DNA from: CATQHD01 sp965243165
GTDB lineage: Bacteria > Actinomycetota > Acidimicrobiia > Spongiisociales > Spongiisociaceae
DNA: 64,000 bases
Direction of reading: 5' to 3'
NCBI GenBank assembly: GCA_965243165.1
Contig: OZ251535.1
Location: forward strand, 3,125,971 to 3,189,970
Made by a program: the position numbers and the translations under genes. Position 1 is the stretch's first letter. Every line of letters begins with the position of its first letter. The notes under the pieces were generated by a model. It searched no databases, was not told the origin of the DNA, and worked only from the letters and a program-made list of their open reading frames with translations. Below, piece after piece: positions 45,179 to 54,155 of the stretch.

Positions 45179-45610
45179 CTATCGGGGGCGGGTTTCGCCG
45201 GGCCGGACCTGGGCGGCCAGGGCTGCCAGCACGCCGTTGACGAAGGCGCCGCTCTGCTTGGTGGAGTAACGCTTGGCCAGCTTCACCGCCTCGTTGAGCA
45301 CCACCGCGGCGGGGGTCTTCTTCTCGAAGAGCAGCTCATACAGCGCCAGGCGCAGGACGGCCCGATCCACTGCGGCCATCCTCGCCACCGGCCAGCGCTC
45401 GGATACGGCTTCGATGCAGCGGTCCAGATCCGCCAGGTTCTCCCAGGCGCCCTCCACATAGCGCCGGGCGCGGCCCGCCAGTCCCTCGGCCGGGTCGGAA
45501 ACCTCCCGCAGGTCGGCTTCGTAAAGGGCCTTCAGCGCCTGGATGCGCGCCTCGCGGGTTCGGGAGGGGAACGGGGGCGGCGGGCGTTCCCGGCAGCCGC
45601 CCTCTGTCAT
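45179..45610 (-). CDS. nusB: Transcription antitermination protein NusB
   Basis: A 143-residue RNA-binding factor that, with NusE, binds boxA in rRNA antitermination. SRTREARIQALKALYEADLR and the central VDRAVLRLALYELLF, VVLNEAVKLAKRYSTKQSGAFVNGVL segments are characteristic. The ATG overlaps the efp stop as ATGA, indicating coupled translation. Confidence 0.95.
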   Translation of the reverse strand: MTEGGCRERPPPPFPSRTREARIQALKALYEADLREVSDPAEGLAGRARRYVEGAWENLADLDRCIEAVSERWPVARMAAVDRAVLRLALYELLFEKKTPAAVVLNEAVKLAKRYSTKQSGAFVNGVLAALAAQVRPGETRPR

Positions 45611-46164
45611 ACCCGGGAGATGTAGGCGCCGGAGCGGGTGTCGACCTTGATGGTGTCGCCTTCCTCGATGAAGAGGGGGGCTTGGACGACCAGCCCGGTC
45701 TCCACCGTCACCGGCTTGGTGGCCCCCGACACCCGGTCGCCCTTGACCGCCGGCTCGGCGCCGGTCACCTCCAGCGGCACCGAAGCGGCCAGCTCCACCC
45801 CGATGGGAAGGTCCCCGTGGAGGGAGATCATCACGGTGGCGCCCTCGGTGATGTAGTGCCGGGCGGCCCCCACGTCCTCCTCCGCCAGGGCGAACTGGGC
45901 GTAGGTGTCCAGGTTCATGAAGTGGAAGCCGAGGTCGTCCCGGTACAGGAACTGATGGTCGCGCCGGTCGATCACCGCCTGCGGCACGTCCTCGTCCGCC
46001 CGGAAGGTGCGGTCGACCACCGCCCCCGTGTTCAGGTTCCTGAGCTTCATGCGCACGAAGGCCCGGCCCTTCCCCGGCTTCACATGCTGATGCTCGATGA
46101 TCTGGAACAACCCTTCGGGCAGATCCAGCGCCATCCCCGGCTTTATATCGTTGGTGGAGACCAT
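45607..46164 (-). CDS. efp: Elongation factor P
   Basis: A 186-residue factor relieving ribosome stalling at polyproline. The N terminus is MVSTNDIKPGMALDLPEGLF. The modified-residue loop reads KPGKGRAF, with a lysine available for modification. Domain III ends VDTRSGAYISRV. The ATG at 46164 is supported by a -10 box TACACT six bases upstream. The efp-nusB order is common in Gram-positive-type genomes. EF-P may be in demand here because several proteins carry long proline runs. Confidence 0.95.
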   Translation of the reverse strand: MVSTNDIKPGMALDLPEGLFQIIEHQHVKPGKGRAFVRMKLRNLNTGAVVDRTFRADEDVPQAVIDRRDHQFLYRDDLGFHFMNLDTYAQFALAEEDVGAARHYITEGATVMISLHGDLPIGVELAASVPLEVTGAEPAVKGDRVSGATKPVTVETGLVVQAPLFIEEGDTIKVDTRSGAYISRV

Positions 46165-46170
46165 GGGCCT

Positions 46171-46176
46171 AGTGTA
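46171..46176 (-). promoter_or_regulatory. efp: -10 box of leaderless efp
   Basis: TACACT on the minus strand, then AGGCCC and the ATG. The six-base spacing places the transcript start at the start codon; no ribosome binding site is present. Confidence 0.55.
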
Positions 46177-46257
46177 GAGGGCCGGCGCCGATCCGAAAGG
46201 GCCGGCCGGCCGCCCGCAACCAGAAATGTCACAGGCGTCCGGCATCATTCGAGGAAC

Positions 46258-49233
46258 ATGAACCAAACGGCAAACAGCGCACCCGAAGCAGCGGCCCGTA
46301 CCGGCGGCGACCCGGCGCAGGACCCGGTGCTGTGCTCCCCCTATGAGGAACCCGACCGGCACTGGCAGCTCGACCGGCTGGGCCGGGCGATGGCCGGGCG
46401 CCCTCCGGAGCAGGGCCGCCGCCTCTCCATGGCGGTCCGATCAACGCCCGGAGACGTCAAGGACCCGCAGGCCGCCCTCCATCTTCCCACCCAGGACCTG
46501 AACGAAACCGTCAACTCCATCCGCCGCAAGGTGAAGGCCTGGCGGGACGGCGGTTACCCGGGCGCCGCCCGCGCCACCGGCCAGCTCCTGCGGCACTGGG
46601 CCGACGGGGAGCAATGCCAGAAGCAGCCGTTCTTCGCCCAGCGGGAAGCCATCGAAACGCTGATCTGGCTGCGGGAGGTCGCCAACCGGGGAACGCCGGA
46701 GCGCCGAGACATCGAGGAGCTGTCCCGCCGGTACAACGACGGGATCGTCCGCTACTGCGTCAAGCAGGCCACCGGCACCGGCAAAACCGTGGTCATGGCG
46801 ATGCTGATCGCCTGGCAGACCCTGAACGCCGTCCGCACCTCCCGCCGCCGCAACCTGCGGCACGGCCAGCGCTTCGCGGTGATCGCCCCCGGCCTCACCG
46901 TCCGCGACCGCTTGGCGGTGCTGCAGCCCACCCGCCCCGACAACATCTACGACGAATACGGGCTGGTTCCGCAGGGCCCGCTGCGCCGCCGCCTCGACCG
47001 GGCGAAGGTGGCGGTGGTCAACTGGCAGGCCTTCCAACCCCGCGACCTGCTCGGCGCCACCGGGCACGCCCGCAAGCTGCTCGGCGTCGGCAGAGAAGCC
47101 GGCCGCGAGTCCCGCCAGGCCGCCGCCGAACGGGTGCTCAGAGAGCTGATCCGCCCGTCGGCCGCCTACGGCGACCTGGTGGTCATCAACGACGAGGCCC
47201 ATCACTGCTGGCTCCCCGGCCAGGAGGAGCACAAAGGCGGGGAGGACGGCGACTCCGAGGCGGCGGCCGTCTGGTTCAACGCCGTCCGCGCCCTGCGGGA
47301 CGGCGGACACCTCGGACAGACGGACAACCGGGGCGGCCAGGCCAGCGCCGTCTACGACTTCTCCGCCACCCCGATGTGGATCGACACCACCGCCAAGGCC
47401 CGGCCCCGCCTCTTCGAATGGGTGGTTTCCGACTTCGGGCTGATGGAATCCATCGAATCAGGCCTGGTGAAGGTGCCGAGGGTGCCCTGCGACGACGACG
47501 CGACCGCCGACCAGACCGTGTGGCGCAACCTGTACGGCAACTCGAGCCCCAAGAGGATCGACCCCGCCGGCGGACTGCTGCAGGAACCGCTGGACGGAGC
47601 GGTGTCGGCCCTCTACGCCGACTACGAGCGGGTCTTCGGGAAGTGGGAGCAGTCCGGCGCCCGAACCCCGCCGGTGATGATCGCGGTGGCCAACACCATC
47701 TCCAACGCCGCCGCCCTCTACGAATGGATCGCCGGCGCCGAAGGCCGGGACGGCGCTTTCACCCCCGGCGCCCTCCCCCTCTTCTCCAACGTCCGGGCCG
47801 ACGGGAACGGCTGGGAGGATTCGCCCCGCACCCTGCTGGTCCATTCCAAGCTCGACAGCGACGAGAAGCTGACCGGCAAGTTCGGCAAGCTGGTGAAAGA
47901 ACAGGTGAGCCGGTTCGACCAGCGGGCGGCCGATCCGGTCGAAGCGATGCGGCGGATGATGAACACGGTCGGCAAACCGGGCCAACCCGGCGAGCAGGTG
48001 CGGTGCGTGGTGTCGGTGTCGATGCTCACCGAGGGCTGGGACACCCGCACGGTTACCCACGTCCTCGGCTACCGGCGCTTCGGCACCCAGCTGCTGTGTG
48101 AACAGGTAACGGGCCGGGCGCTGCGGCGGGTCAACTACGAGAACTGGCGGGAGATCGAAGACGGCGGCCGGACCCGCCTGCTGCTCCCCCCCGAGTACGC
48201 CGACGTGGTGGGGATACCGTTCGAGTTCATGCCGTCCGGCCCTCCGGCCCCCGAACCTCCCCCGCCGCCTTCCCGCTGCACCGTTGAGACCGTGACGGGC
48301 CGCCGCGCCTTCCGCATCGCCTTCCCCATGGTGGAGGAGTACCTGACCATCCCGCCCCGGGACCGGCTGGTCTTCCGCCCCGACCGAGTGAAGCCCTACT
48401 CCGTGGAGGTGGGCGAAATCCCCACCATGACGCTGGTAACCGGGGTGGCGGGCGAGGAGAAGATCATCGAGGTGAAACCCCAGGACACCCGCCCGAAGAG
48501 GGTCAAGAACGTCCTGGCGTCGTTGGCGGTGCGCCGGTTCGCGCTCGGCGGGGAGGAGGCGGCGGCCTGCGGGCGGAGCGGGCTGTTCCGCGGCGCCTAC
48601 CGCGCGGTCGAGCAGTGGATGGCCCACCCCAACGTCACCATCGCCCGCAACGACCCCTTCCTGTTGCTGCGGGCCGACCACCGAGAAGAGGCGGTGGACA
48701 GGATCTTGGCGGCCTGCCGGCCCGAACGGGGCGAGACGCGGCGGGCGGCCAAACTCGGTTCACCCCCCCTGGGGACTACCGAAGGGGTGAGCTTCGAAAC
48801 CACCCTGGGACACATCCACGAGACCGTCCATTCCGAACTCAACCTGGCCGCCTGCCACACCCGGCTCGAGCTGGAGATCGCCCGCCAACTCGACCGGCAC
48901 CCGCGGGTGGCGGCCTGGGCGCGCAACTTTCAGCTGGGCTGGACCATCCCCTACCGATGGAAGGGTGTTCCGGCGCGCTACACGCCCGACTTCATCGCCC
49001 GCCTTGACAACGGCTTCAACCTCATCATCGAAGGCAAGGGCTTCCCCGACGAGAAGTGGGAAGCCAAGAGGCGTTTCGTCAACGAACACTGGATCCCCTC
49101 GGCGGCCGGCACCGAGGCGCTCGACCCCGGTCTGCGCCGCTGGGGGCTGGTGGAGCTGAACGACGAGCAGACCATCCGAATCGACCTCGACCGAGCCGTT
49201 CTCCTCTTCGGCGAGCAGGAGGCCGGGCGGTGA
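46258..49233 (+). CDS. Type III restriction endonuclease Res-like subunit
   Basis: A 991-residue helicase-nuclease. Walker A is ATGTGKT (about 172-178), the DEAH-type motif is INDEAHH (about 310), the SAT-like motif is DFSATPMW, and motif VI-like residues lie in EQVTGRALRR. A C-terminal PD-(D/E)xK nuclease is visible as YTPDF (about 908-912) then IIEGKG (about 922-927). It would cleave DNA after ATP-driven movement when bound with the Mod partner. The ATG at 46258 follows GAGG; the open frame extends upstream over efp but that part is not coding. It precedes mod by 36 bases. Confidence 0.87.
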   Translation: MNQTANSAPEAAARTGGDPAQDPVLCSPYEEPDRHWQLDRLGRAMAGRPPEQGRRLSMAVRSTPGDVKDPQAALHLPTQDLNETVNSIRRKVKAWRDGGYPGAARATGQLLRHWADGEQCQKQPFFAQREAIETLIWLREVANRGTPERRDIEELSRRYNDGIVRYCVKQATGTGKTVVMAMLIAWQTLNAVRTSRRRNLRHGQRFAVIAPGLTVRDRLAVLQPTRPDNIYDEYGLVPQGPLRRRLDRAKVAVVNWQAFQPRDLLGATGHARKLLGVGREAGRESRQAAAERVLRELIRPSAAYGDLVVINDEAHHCWLPGQEEHKGGEDGDSEAAAVWFNAVRALRDGGHLGQTDNRGGQASAVYDFSATPMWIDTTAKARPRLFEWVVSDFGLMESIESGLVKVPRVPCDDDATADQTVWRNLYGNSSPKRIDPAGGLLQEPLDGAVSALYADYERVFGKWEQSGARTPPVMIAVANTISNAAALYEWIAGAEGRDGAFTPGALPLFSNVRADGNGWEDSPRTLLVHSKLDSDEKLTGKFGKLVKEQVSRFDQRAADPVEAMRRMMNTVGKPGQPGEQVRCVVSVSMLTEGWDTRTVTHVLGYRRFGTQLLCEQVTGRALRRVNYENWREIEDGGRTRLLLPPEYADVVGIPFEFMPSGPPAPEPPPPPSRCTVETVTGRRAFRIAFPMVEEYLTIPPRDRLVFRPDRVKPYSVEVGEIPTMTLVTGVAGEEKIIEVKPQDTRPKRVKNVLASLAVRRFALGGEEAAACGRSGLFRGAYRAVEQWMAHPNVTIARNDPFLLLRADHREEAVDRILAACRPERGETRRAAKLGSPPLGTTEGVSFETTLGHIHETVHSELNLAACHTRLELEIARQLDRHPRVAAWARNFQLGWTIPYRWKGVPARYTPDFIARLDNGFNLIIEGKGFPDEKWEAKRRFVNEHWIPSAAGTEALDPGLRRWGLVELNDEQTIRIDLDRAVLLFGEQEAGR

Positions 49234-49269
49234 TCGAGGCGGCCCAGAAGTCAACGGGAGGACCACACC

Positions 49270-51918
49270 GTGGCACAGAGTAAGCGTCCGAAGAACAAGC
49301 CCCTGCGCGCCTACCGGCATCAGGACGCGTCCCGCGTCAACCTTCCCACCGAAGAAGCCGGCGCCTCGGGCGAAGAGGCTGAACCCATCCCTTACCCCCC
49401 CCCCCCCCCCCGCGGTCGAAGCAGCACCGACCCGGTCCTCGACTGGGACCGCAGCCCGGCCGCCGGGGAAACGGGCCGCGACGCCCCCGTGCTCTGGATA
49501 CGCGAGAAGGTCATGCCCACCGCCTTCGCCGCCCAGCTGTGCAAACCCGAAACCGGGGTCACCCCCAACATGTTCGACGACTTCAACGGCCTGCCTGCCG
49601 ACCATTCCGCCTTCGAGTTCTACCGGCACCGGGGCAACTGGCAGAACCGTCTCATCCACGGCGAATCGGCCCGGGTCATGTCCTCGCTGTTGGGGCGGGA
49701 AGCCCTAGCCGGACAGGTGCAGGTGGTCTACTTCGACCCGCCCTACGGCATCGGATACAGGAGCAACTTCCAGCCCGCCGTCAACAACCTCAACGTAGGG
49801 GACAAGGGCGACAGCGTGCCGGTGGGCGACCCCGCCACCGTTACCGCCTTCCGAGACACCTACCGCAACGGGATTCACTCCTACCTCGACGCCGTCTACG
49901 AGAAGTTGGTGCTCATCAGGGAGCTGCTGGTCGACACCGGGTCGCTCTTCCTCCAGATCGGAGACGATCACGTACACCGGCTGGCGGTGTTGTGCGACGA
50001 AGTGTTCGGACACGAGAACAAGATGGCCACCATCACCTGGCGGCCGACAGGAGGTTCGTCTTCAAGTACTTTGCCTGAATCTGCCAGCTATCTGTTATGG
50101 TACACCAAGGACCGGCCGCGAGCCAAATACAATCAACTATATGAGCCTCAAACACGAAAGGAAATCATTGAGTTATTCTGGTCATACGCTCTGGTGGAAC
50201 TTCCCGATGGAACTACCCGACAACTCACCAGCAGGGAGAAGTCCGACCCTGACGAACACCTACCTCGCGGCGCGCGTATATTCAGACAAATGAACCTAAC
50301 CTCTCAGGGGGCATCAAATACCGGACGAACCGGCTGGTTCGAGTATGATGGGGTCAGATACCACTCCGGGGACACGCGCCAATGGAGAGTGTCCACTCCT
50401 GAGGAGCGGACACTCCCCAGTGGGCATAGGGGAACACGCGCCAATGGAGAGTCCTCTCCTGGGGAGCAACGCGCCCTCAGTGGCTTAGAACGGCTCGCGC
50501 AGCTAGGACGGCTCGACGGAACCGGCGAAGGCGGTGTACTCCACTGGAAGTGGTATGAAGACGAGGTACCGGGCCGCCGGATCGACAACGTGTGGCACAA
50601 GACCATGCGCCCGCCGCCCCGCCGCAAGCGTTATACCGTTGAAACGGCTTCCTCGGTGGTGGAACGGTGCATCCTCATGGCCTCCGATCCGGGCGACCTG
50701 GTTTTCGACCCCACATGCGGCTCGGGAGTCACTGCCGAAGCCGCCGAGCGCTGGGGGCGGCGCTGGATCACCTGCGACACCTCCCCGGTCGCGGTAGCCA
50801 TCGCCCGCCAGCGCATCCTCACCGGGGTGCACCCGTGGTGGCGGCTGAAATCCGAAGCCTTGGACGCGGCCGACCCGGCGGAGGGTTTCGTGTACAAGAC
50901 GATGCAGCGCGTCTCGGCCGCCACCCTGGCCTACGACCAGGTGGACGATCCGGAAAACACCATCTACCTGGTGGACAAACCCGAGCACAACCGTTCGGTG
51001 CTGCGGGTGTGTTCGCCCTTCACGGTGGAGACCGAATCTCCCTACACCTACGTCCCCTTCCACGAGCCCGAAGCGGGGCCCGACGACCTGGGGACGGCCG
51101 CCGCCGAAACGCAGGCCGTCCTGATAGAACGGCTGGCGGGCGCAGAGATCAGAACTGCGGACGGAAGCCAGGCGCTGGAGATCGTGGACCTCGAACCCTG
51201 GCCCACCGGCAGGCTCACCACCCACGGGGCGGCCTGCCGCTCCCCCCGGCGGGAGGGCGAGTTCTGGGCGGCGGTGATGCTGGCCTCCTCCGACGCTTCG
51301 GTCACCGGCCAGCAGGCCGCCCTCGCCGTCAACGAGGCCAAGCGGCACCTGCCCGGCGTGAAGCATCTGATCGTGGTGGGCTGGGCCTTCACGCCCGGCA
51401 TCGAAGCCGCCTACCGAGACGTTGAGGTGCTGAAGGTACAGGCCAACCGGGATCTGCAGATCGCCCAGCTCGCCGACGGCGCCGGAGATGAGGCCTTCAC
51501 CATGCTGGGCGAGCCCGACCTCATAATCCACCCCGAACCGGGCGGGCGGGCCTCGGTGGAGGTGATCGGCTTCGACACCTACGACCCGGCCACCGGCGGC
51601 GTGGCGGAGGGCGGCACCGAACAGATCGCCGCCTGGATGATCGACACCGACCACGACGGGGCTTCGTTCTTCTCGACCCTCACCTACCTGCCCGCCGCCC
51701 GCAAAGACCCAAACCTGAAGCGCCTCATCAAAGAGCTGGGCAAGGCGGCCGATGAAGACGCCCTCGACAAGATCGTCAGCCTGCGCTCCCAGCCCTTCGA
51801 ACCCACAGGACAACCGGCGGCCGTGAAGATCGTCACCACCACCGGCGCCGAGATGACCGCCCTGATCCACCACGAAGAATTGGCCGCCGCCGCCGCCGGG
51901 GGCGCCAACAACGGATGA
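49270..51918 (+). CDS. Type III DNA adenine methyltransferase (Mod), phase-variable
   Basis: An 882-residue methyltransferase starting GTG after GGGAGG. Catalytic motif DPPYGIGY lies at about 155-162; SAM motif FDPTCGSGVT is at about 478-487, so it is a beta-class adenine methyltransferase. Between them (about 260-420) lies the target-recognition region, which is lower in GC than both flanks and contains a direct repeat. A run of 17 C (49395-49411) encodes Y42-P43 to P47-R48; slippage there shifts the frame. The C-terminal ~300 residues interact with Res in this family. As given, the frame is open (ON). Confidence 0.88.
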   Translation: MAQSKRPKNKPLRAYRHQDASRVNLPTEEAGASGEEAEPIPYPPPPPRGRSSTDPVLDWDRSPAAGETGRDAPVLWIREKVMPTAFAAQLCKPETGVTPNMFDDFNGLPADHSAFEFYRHRGNWQNRLIHGESARVMSSLLGREALAGQVQVVYFDPPYGIGYRSNFQPAVNNLNVGDKGDSVPVGDPATVTAFRDTYRNGIHSYLDAVYEKLVLIRELLVDTGSLFLQIGDDHVHRLAVLCDEVFGHENKMATITWRPTGGSSSSTLPESASYLLWYTKDRPRAKYNQLYEPQTRKEIIELFWSYALVELPDGTTRQLTSREKSDPDEHLPRGARIFRQMNLTSQGASNTGRTGWFEYDGVRYHSGDTRQWRVSTPEERTLPSGHRGTRANGESSPGEQRALSGLERLAQLGRLDGTGEGGVLHWKWYEDEVPGRRIDNVWHKTMRPPPRRKRYTVETASSVVERCILMASDPGDLVFDPTCGSGVTAEAAERWGRRWITCDTSPVAVAIARQRILTGVHPWWRLKSEALDAADPAEGFVYKTMQRVSAATLAYDQVDDPENTIYLVDKPEHNRSVLRVCSPFTVETESPYTYVPFHEPEAGPDDLGTAAAETQAVLIERLAGAEIRTADGSQALEIVDLEPWPTGRLTTHGAACRSPRREGEFWAAVMLASSDASVTGQQAALAVNEAKRHLPGVKHLIVVGWAFTPGIEAAYRDVEVLKVQANRDLQIAQLADGAGDEAFTMLGEPDLIIHPEPGGRASVEVIGFDTYDPATGGVAEGGTEQIAAWMIDTDHDGASFFSTLTYLPAARKDPNLKRLIKELGKAADEDALDKIVSLRSQPFEPTGQPAAVKIVTTTGAEMTALIHHEELAAAAAGGANNG
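49395..49411 (+). repeat. C17 phase-variation tract within mod
   Basis: Seventeen consecutive C, the longest homopolymer in the window, 125 bases into the coding region. In one shifted frame translation reaches a TAG near 49709; the other shifted frame stays open longer. An internal in-frame ATG at 49570 could restart translation of a shorter protein retaining both methyltransferase motifs. Confidence 0.93.
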
Positions 51919-51984
51919 CTTGATCATGCCCCGCGGGCGGGAGGCGCATCGACGCGGAGGACCGAGATATTCAGACCGGCAAGC

Positions 51985-52135
51985 TCACCCAGTCGGGGGC
52001 GGGCGGAAATAAGCGCCCGCAGCCTTTCTGACCTGGGGCAACACAGGGAATTACTTCCGATCAAATATGTGGACATTCACCAACCGGTGAAAGACGCCGC
52101 TTCGGGTCCGGGATGTACGGGCTGATGAACCGGCG
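51985..52135 (-). repeat. Secondary repeat R3, copy 2
   Basis: Degenerate reverse-complement copy of 14703-14890: GGGCGGAAATAAGCGCCCGC, TTCTGACCTGGGGCAA, TTCACCAACCGGTGAA and GGGATGTACGGG occur in matching order. The 51919-51984 bases before it show nothing recognised. Confidence 0.65.
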
Positions 52136-52189
52136 CGGGGCAGCGGCTCTCCCCCGCGGGGGCATGAAATAATCGGGGTCGAGAAGAAG

Positions 52190-52764
52190 CGCGGACAGCA
52201 GGCGGACAGTAGAAGTTGCCGGCGGCCAGCGGGTTGCCTACCAGGGGTTCTCTGGCCGCCCGCGGACCTGAACACCCTGGTCGAAGCCTATCCGCGCGCC
52301 TCTGAATGAACAATCGGGGTCGGCGGAGCTCGCCTTCCGCTGACTTGTGTCACACCCCCCTGATACCTTGGTGTAGTACAGAAACCGCAGCCGATCCGGA
52401 TGCTGCGGTCATACAGAGGCCGCCCCTCCCAGAGCCGAGGCTCCAAGGGCAAAGCGGCCGACCTGGCTGTGCTGAGACGGATCGGACGCAGAGGGCCCAA
52501 ACACGCCCCCAACGCCCGAAAACGGTGGTTCGGTGGCGGCGGGGGCGGGGCCCGGCGAAGCCGAGGCGGGGGGCGAAGAACGCGAAAAACGGTGTGCTGC
52601 TTCAGGCTTGGTTTTTCAGTTCAGTTCAAGTTCGGAGGGCGAGCGGATAGGAGGCCGACCAGGTTTGTTTTGGTGCGTTGGCCTGGTGCGAAACCCCGTC
52701 GGCACCCCGCCGACCGACTGCAGTTCTATCCCCCTCTGCATATCCGCTCGTCTCTAAAGATGAA
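52190..52764 (+). repeat. Dispersed structured repeat, copy E
   Basis: Complete element: left end module with CAGCGGGTTGCC and GACCTGAACACCCTGG, core beginning TGTGTCACACCCCCCTGATA (about 52346), hairpins, the GGCGAAGCCGAGGCGGGG block, and right end module between GAGCGGATAGG and CATATCCGCTC. It is in direct tandem with copy F. Confidence 0.88.
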
Positions 52765-53215
52765 CAACCATGGTCAGTGGAGCTCGACCTCCATCCGGCT
52801 GCCGAAATGTGTCACACCCCCCTGATACCTTGGAGCGGTACAGAAACCGCAGCCGATCCGGATGCTGCGGTCATACAGAGGCCGCCCCTCCCAGAGCCGA
52901 GCTCCAAGGGCAAAGCGGCCGACCTGGCTGTGCTGAGACGGATCGGACGCAGAGGGCCCCAACACGCCCCCAACGCCCGAAAACGGTGGTTCGGTGGCGG
53001 CGGGGGCGGGGACCCGGCGAAGCCGGGGCGGGGGGCGAAGAACGCGAAAAACGGTGTGCTGCTTCGGGCTTGGTTTTTCAGTTCAGTTGGGTTCAAGAGG
53101 CGGGCGGATAGGGGATGACCAGGTTTGTTTTGGTGCGTCGGCCTGGTGCAAAACCCGTCGGCAACCCGCCGACCAGCTACAACCTCTATCCCCCCTCTGT
53201 CTATCCATTCATCTT
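52765..53215 (+). repeat. Dispersed structured repeat, copy F
   Basis: Second tandem copy, very close to copy E through the core (TGTGTCACACCCCCCTGATA at about 52808). Its right end module finishes CTATCC about 15 bases before the stop codon of the converging coiled-coil gene. Confidence 0.88.
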
Positions 53216-53219
53216 CTAA

Positions 53220-53864
53220 TCAAGGTTGCTCGACGACTGCCAAGGAATGGCCCTCGTGGCGGCCTTCGAGCCGAGAGATGCCGTAACCGTTCCTCACCAC
53301 ATCGCGAGCCACAACCTCCATCCGCTCGTCCTGGCGATCCAACCGCCCCTCCACACGATCCAACCGCCCCTCCACACGATCCAACCGCTCATCCTGACGA
53401 TCGAACCGCTCATCCACACGAGCAAACCCCTCCTCAAGGCGCTTCTCCATCTGCTCTTCCCGACGATCCAACCGCTCATCCTGACGATCGAACCGCTCCT
53501 CCACACGAGCAAACCCCTCATCCAGACGATCCAGCCGCTCATCCACACGATCCAACCGCTCATCCTGACGATCCAACCGCTTCTCCACACGATCCAACCG
53601 CTCATCCTGACGGTCGAACCGCTCCTCCATCCGCGCATCCTGGCGCGCGAACCCCTCTTCCATCCGCGCATCCTGGCGCGCGAACCCCTCCTCCATCCGC
53701 GCATCCTGGCGCGCGAACCCCTCCTCGAGGCGCTTCTCTATGCGAGCGTCCCGACGGTCGTGCCGTTCTTCGGACCGCTTGTCCATCCACGTGACGTAGC
53801 GCCAGAAGAAGATGAAGGCACCAGTGATCATCGCGGCGACGAGCCAAACCAGTAGAGCTTCCAT
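53220..53864 (-). CDS. Membrane-anchored coiled-coil repeat protein
   Basis: A 214-residue protein: one N-terminal transmembrane helix (EALLVWLVAAMITGAFIFFW), then ~170 residues of near-perfect heptads built from DRQDERL, DRVEKRL, EEGFARQ and DARMEE units, and a short tail RNGYGISRLEGRHEGHS. A long parallel coiled coil projecting from the membrane is predicted; similar repeats are annotated as Bdr-like or DUF1640-like. Function is unknown. The ATG at 53864 is chosen because TATAAT (53872-53877) ends seven bases upstream, a leaderless arrangement. Topology mirrors the protein at 15.0 kb, and both adjoin dispersed repeats. Confidence 0.75.
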   Translation of the reverse strand: MEALLVWLVAAMITGAFIFFWRYVTWMDKRSEERHDRRDARIEKRLEEGFARQDARMEEGFARQDARMEEGFARQDARMEERFDRQDERLDRVEKRLDRQDERLDRVDERLDRLDEGFARVEERFDRQDERLDRREEQMEKRLEEGFARVDERFDRQDERLDRVEGRLDRVEGRLDRQDERMEVVARDVVRNGYGISRLEGRHEGHSLAVVEQP

Positions 53865-53871
53865 GAAGACC

Positions 53872-53877
53872 ATTATA
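53872..53877 (-). promoter_or_regulatory. -10 box of leaderless coiled-coil gene
   Basis: Perfect TATAAT on the minus strand, then GGTCTTC and the ATG at 53864. No clear -35 and no ribosome binding site were found. The 53878-54155 gap otherwise holds no recognised gene. Confidence 0.55.
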
Positions 53878-54155
53878 CCCTGCATTAAGGCCGAAATCGC
53901 AGAGGTTTTTTCCCATTCTGAGCCTTTTTTTCCCACTCTCGAAGGAATCAGGCCAAAAACAGGAGCGCCCGGGTGCCGGGAGGGCCGCCGCCAAGCCGGT
54001 TGCGAGGCCCCGCCGCCCGTTCCCTCGCTCTCCGCGGGCGGGGCGGGTCCGAACTGAAGCCCCTCCGCCGGCGCCCGGGTCAAAAAGATGCCCGCCGATC
54101 CCGGTGTCCGCCTTGCCCTTTGCGGATGATCAGGGGGTTCCCCCGCCCTTCGGGG

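Noticed and set aside
45106..45240. Short frame PRFVGLDIG near 45.1 kb resembling the start of a transposase
   Set aside because: Only about ten residues resemble a family, there is no continuation, and it adjoins repeat copy D.
53290..53720. Regular short repeats near 53.5 kb as CRISPR or satellite DNA
   Set aside because: They encode in-frame heptads of a membrane coiled-coil protein with a good start and promoter.
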